Assembly: GCA_964419225.1 (NCBI GenBank)
Contig: CAYQPF010000002.1
Coordinates: 1 to 64,000, forward strand
DNA: 64,000 nucleotides
Source of the DNA: CAYQPF01 sp964419225
GTDB taxonomy: Bacteria; Cloacimonadota; Cloacimonadia; Cloacimonadales; CAYQPF01
Direction: 5' to 3'
Shown here: positions 60,903 to 64,000 of the stretch, in pieces
How the letters are laid out: each line of letters starts with the position of its first letter
Numbering within the stretch: position 1 is the first letter of the stretch
Notes under the pieces: generated by a model
What the model was told of the DNA's origin: nothing
What the model saw: the letters and a program-made list of their open reading frames with translations, nothing else
Database searches by the model: none
Made by a program: the position numbers and the translations under genes

Positions 60903-61860
60903 GCGGCAGTACTTAGGCGTCAGTCGTCAGTCGTCAGGTGTCAGGGGAGATAGCTTTGTACTTAGGCGTCAGGCGTCAGTCGTCAGGCTTCAGGGGAGAT
61001 AGCTTTGTGGTTAGGCGTCAGAGAGAGACGCTAAATAGAACGCGGATAACGCAGATTGGGTGGATAAAAACAGATTGGGAATAATCGACGTCCCGTCGAT
61101 TCAAAAGGCAGATTGTTTTGTCTATAATTCAGGCATCAAAGATAACTAAGAGATTTTAAATTGATTTATCTTTAAATTTTTTTGAAATGAACACCAAGGA
61201 TGGAAAGGGTTATCAGTTGGCAGTATGCAGTCGGCAGGGGCAGTGGGAGAAACAACTCATCCTCTGATCCTTCCCTTCAAAGGGATGGAAGCACTGAATC
61301 CTTCGGCTTTTGGGAGATTGGGCAGCTTGCCCAATTAAAAGCATCAGACGGCAGGCAGGGAAAGGATTGAGTTAGCAGGATTGAGGATTGACAAAGAGAC
61401 ACTTTTTGGATACTGACGGTCACAGACTTTCACTGACTAACACGGACAAGAGAAGAGATTCGAAGCAATAGCTTGGAGGGATTGTTAAAAATGGCAAAAC
61501 CCGTCTGGCGATTTTATTGTAGAGACAGGGCATGCCCTGTCTCTACGGATGATGACACACAACAAGGATATCACTGATTTGCACTAATGTGATAATGATT
61601 TATTAGCTGAGAGTTTCAATAGAAAGATAAGCTGCTTGTAACCAGCAATGCTGCCATTAATACTAGCTAACATACTATTACGATTCAAAGAATAACAGTA
61701 TTTTCAAAAAATCATTGACAACACCCGGCCTTAATTCCTTGTATTTATACGGAGGAGGCAAGGATTATTCAGATAATTATGAATCGTGAATTATAATTAT
61801 CAACCCGTCAAAAAATACATTGCGGGCCACTTTCAAACTATAATAAGGAGGGCTGATACT
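60903..61860. repeat. About 960-base gene-free spacer of stacked repeats
   Basis: Bases 60911-61020 are 2.2 copies of a 49-base unit (seven times seven) built from GTCAG heptamers. Bases 61028-61075 carry the AACGCAGAT nonamer. A hairpin AATCGACG/CGTCGATT lies at 61083-61101, CAGTNNN heptamers at 61214-61247, an ATTGGGCA/TGCCCAAT hairpin at 61317-61336, GGATTGA heptamers at 61363-61391 and a perfect palindrome at 61519-61546. TTGACA occurs near 61717. No gene was supported. Confidence 0.65.
61519..61546. repeat. Perfect 28-bp palindrome
   Basis: GTAGAGACAGGGCA and TGCCCTGTCTCTAC are exact complements with no loop. It lies in a repeat-rich spacer. Similar GTAGAGAC...GTCTCTAC palindromes occur in cyanobacterial genomes. 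Confidence 0.75.
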
Positions 61861-62823
61861 ATGAAAGTATTAACAATTAGCATAGTAATGATTATCAGTT
61901 TTGGCTTTTGTTTTGCTGGAAATCTAAAATATCCTGATGATTTAAAAAGCTCCGAAAATTTTGAACAGGTAATGCGATTACCCAAAACCACAATTGAAAA
62001 TGCGGTTAATGATTCATTTTACGTAGAATATTACCATAGTTCCTGGTTTATAATTGATCCTGACTCATTAATGCTGGGATTAAAATTCAGAGCGGATAAG
62101 GGAGGCCCTAAATATTTTGAAGGGATTGCTATTTTTGACCAGAAGTTGACTTTAAAAAAAATAATCGAAGACAGCTTAGGCATATATTATAAGTTTAATA
62201 TTTTTAAGAAAGAAATAACTAATTCAGCAGTTGTATTAGGTAGTGATATTCAGGTTTTTAAGCAATTTAGTAAAAATCTCGAAGTTAAAGATATTACACA
62301 AATATATATTGCAACACATGAAGAAGTAAAAAATAATTATAGAAAGAAATATATTAAAAATGCAAAACAATATAATTTGTGGTATTACGATATGGTGACA
62401 CCTGATACAATAACTTTTATTTGTGAGGAATTTAGATATAATCAAAATCTAAAGTTTTTCATTTATAACAGTAGTACAAAAGAGTTTAAAGAATATGGAC
62501 TAAAGCAATATGATTTTCTTGAAATATTAAATACTCCAAAGTATTTAAAAAGTAAGCACCCTGGTGATCTTCTTTTTGAAGGTGTTCTGAATGATCAGGT
62601 CTGTTTACTTAAAAAATATTCACATTTGCTTTTCCTAATCAACTATAAAACAGGAAATAAAGAAATCTACGATTTGGAACAAATAGCTAAAGAATTCAAA
62701 ATTCAAGGGGTTAAGGACTATGATGAGTTAGAATCAGGTTACTGTGCATTTGTTTCCACTACTAACATATATTTAATTTTTGAAGGCAAGTCAGAAATTG
62801 TTGTACTGAGAAAGAAATTATAA
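61861..62823 (+). CDS. Secreted protein of unknown family, paralogue 1
   Basis: 320 residues. Signal peptide (VLTISIVMIISFGFCFA), then NLKYPDDLKSSENFEQVMRL, which is almost identical in the next gene. The C-terminal third (LLFLINYKTGNKEIYDLEQIAKEFKIQGV and IYLIFEGKSEIVVL) is also shared. I do not recognise the family; a beta-propeller-like or lipoprotein-partner role is possible. ATG 61861 follows AAGGAGG and gives the signal peptide; an earlier in-frame ATG at 61786 does not. It ends directly before the next ATG. Confidence 0.72.
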   Translation: MKVLTISIVMIISFGFCFAGNLKYPDDLKSSENFEQVMRLPKTTIENAVNDSFYVEYYHSSWFIIDPDSLMLGLKFRADKGGPKYFEGIAIFDQKLTLKKIIEDSLGIYYKFNIFKKEITNSAVVLGSDIQVFKQFSKNLEVKDITQIYIATHEEVKNNYRKKYIKNAKQYNLWYYDMVTPDTITFICEEFRYNQNLKFFIYNSSTKEFKEYGLKQYDFLEILNTPKYLKSKHPGDLLFEGVLNDQVCLLKKYSHLLFLINYKTGNKEIYDLEQIAKEFKIQGVKDYDELESGYCAFVSTTNIYLIFEGKSEIVVLRKKL

Positions 62824-63843
62824 ATGAAGTGTTCAAGATTTTTCCAAAAGAAGAAAATGATTAATTTGAAAATATACTCAATTGCTTTATCATTAATCAT
62901 TTTCTGTAGCAGTTTTTGTTTTGCTGAAAAAGTAAAGTATCCTGATGATTTAAAAAGCTCCGAAAATTTTGAGCAGGTAATGCGTCTGCCAATTGCTACA
63001 ATAGAAAATGCAGTTAATGACTCTTTTTCTGTATATATTGCCCATGACTCTGGTTTTATAATTGATTCTGATACTCTTTTACTTGGTTTTTTTTGCCAAT
63101 CGAATGAAGGTAATTCTAAATTTTCTCATGGATTTGCAGTTTTTGATTCAAAAAACATTTTAATAAAAGTAATTCAAGATTCCCGGTTTGACTTTGCGTA
63201 CATTATATACTTTCAGGGGTATCCTTCATCAGCGAGATGGTATATTACATCAGATAGTTCAACGACTATGCAAATTGATGATAAGCTTAACACTCATGAT
63301 ATCACTTTGAAGTTTACGAACTTATCAGAAGAAATTCTAAAAAGTACTTCTTTAAATCAAACTCAAAAAGCGAGTAAATTTGCGATTGATAGTTATGATA
63401 TTTTTATGCCTGATTCTCTTGCCTATATTTACCCTGGAAACTTTGAAAACTTTATAAATCCATATTTGCTAACCTACAATCCTCGAACAAAAAAATTGAG
63501 TGAATACTTATTGGGAAAATATAATATTTACAGTATTCTGCAATATCCAAAGTACAGAAAGTACATGAATTATGTGAACAGTATTTATTTTGGTTCTCTC
63601 AATGATCAAATTGTACTTAGACATATAATGTCTAATTTGCTATTCCTTGTAAATTATAAAACAGGTACAAAAGAAATATATGATCTGAAAAATATAGCAA
63701 AGGATTTCAAAATAACCGGAGTTAGAAACTATGAAGAAGATGCCTCCGGATTTAGCGTAAGTGTTACAAACAAAAATATATATTTGATTTTTGAAGGGGA
63801 TAAGGAGATCGTTGTCTTAAAAAAGAAGGATAGTATTAAATGA
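62824..63843 (+). CDS. Secreted protein of unknown family, paralogue 2
   Basis: 339 residues. It starts right after the stop of paralogue 1; an internal ATG at 62857 (MINLKIYSIALSLIIFCSSFCFA) gives a more typical signal peptide. YPDDLKSSENFEQVMRLP..TIENAVNDSF and LLFLVNYKTGTKEIYDLKNIAKDFKITGVRNYEE are shared with paralogue 1, while the middles differ. The pair probably arose by tandem duplication. The downstream lipoprotein gene overlaps by ATGA. Confidence 0.7.
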   Translation: MKCSRFFQKKKMINLKIYSIALSLIIFCSSFCFAEKVKYPDDLKSSENFEQVMRLPIATIENAVNDSFSVYIAHDSGFIIDSDTLLLGFFCQSNEGNSKFSHGFAVFDSKNILIKVIQDSRFDFAYIIYFQGYPSSARWYITSDSSTTMQIDDKLNTHDITLKFTNLSEEILKSTSLNQTQKASKFAIDSYDIFMPDSLAYIYPGNFENFINPYLLTYNPRTKKLSEYLLGKYNIYSILQYPKYRKYMNYVNSIYFGSLNDQIVLRHIMSNLLFLVNYKTGTKEIYDLKNIAKDFKITGVRNYEEDASGFSVSVTNKNIYLIFEGDKEIVVLKKKDSIK

Positions 63844-64000
63844 AAACGCATGCTTTAATCAATAATAAGAGTTTTAAGCTGGAAGCGAAAATAGAAAACA
63901 AAAAATATTATAAAACAATTCTTGTTTATCTTTTGCTTACGATTTCGATTTCCTGTTATTCCTTTTATGATGATAAATTAATAGACAGTACAGCTACAGC
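63840..64000 (+). CDS. Partial gene, probable lipoprotein (runs off right edge)
   Basis: From ATG 63840, 53 complete codons are open to the window end. After a polar N-terminus, a hydrophobic stretch TILVYLLLTISISC ends in a possible lipobox (SISC). It overlaps the stop of paralogue 2 by four bases, so all three genes look co-translated. Function unknown. Confidence 0.6.
   Translation, partial: MKTHALINNKSFKLEAKIENKKYYKTILVYLLLTISISCYSFYDDKLIDSTAT

Noticed and set aside
61786..61860. An N-terminal extension of 25 residues on paralogue 1
   Set aside because: The ATG at 61861 has AAGGAGG upstream and begins a signal peptide matching that of its paralogue.

Overview
The window looks like chromosome of an uncultured, low-GC Gram-negative bacterium of the FCB group, most likely Candidatus Cloacimonadota. 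This is inference. It rests on four secreted proteins that end in a FlgD/T9SS-like sorting domain (PNPFNPS..., FNIKGQ, and a final run like KMLLLK), a TonB-dependent receptor paired with a DUF4249-like lipoprotein, LVIVD-repeat proteins, many signal peptides and lipoboxes, an EF-G of the spirochaete/mitochondrial type, and strong AGGAGG ribosome binding sites. No rRNA, tRNA, transposase, phage gene or CRISPR array was seen.

Layout. 1-3703: the 5' part of a very large secreted LRR/beta-helix protein on the minus strand, running off the left edge. 3.9-13.1 kb: a Yip1-like membrane protein, a Cys-rich V4R-like protein, an inositol monophosphatase, a pyruvate kinase lacking the C-terminal domain, a gluzincin-like peptidase, an FnIII/SUMF lipoprotein with three 264-bp tandem units, MntP and a UMF1-type MFS transporter. 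14.2-18.0 kb: a tightly coupled envelope operon (WecA/TagO-like transferase, MBL hydrolase, TPR lipoprotein, DUF5683-like protein). 18.0-22.2 kb: the pyrimidine genes pyrB-pyrC-pyrK-pyrD, preceded by a PyrR-binding-loop-like hairpin and a six-codon leader ORF. 22.6-25.0 kb: a minus-strand deoC - tandem thyX - small membrane protein operon. 25.1-34.7 kb: an LVIVD surface protein, tldD-pmbA, a TonB receptor with its lipoprotein, and a cyclase.

34.9-43.8 kb: rmuC, an FnIII lipoprotein coupled to an outer-membrane protein, a P-loop kinase and EF-G. 43.8-52.2 kb: a lipoprotein, a DUF4395 protein, a second LVIVD protein, a Zur-ZnuA-ZnuC-ZnuB zinc uptake operon and a methyltransferase. 52.4-64 kb: more sorting-domain proteins, a DUF4810-DUF799 lipoprotein pair without CsgG, a GNAT enzyme, an arylsulfotransferase-like secreted protein, and a translationally coupled pair of paralogues followed by a lipoprotein that runs off the right edge.

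The most unusual feature of the window lies between the genes. The spacers are filled with short periodic repeats of two kinds: heptanucleotide arrays (at least 18 sites) and nonanucleotide arrays (TGGAC and AACGCAGAT types). These sit next to hairpins, palindromes and composite dispersed elements. One element lies inside the zinc operon, and another supplies the last codons and the stop of a methyltransferase. They resemble the STRR repeats of cyanobacteria in design, and to my knowledge are not described for this lineage.
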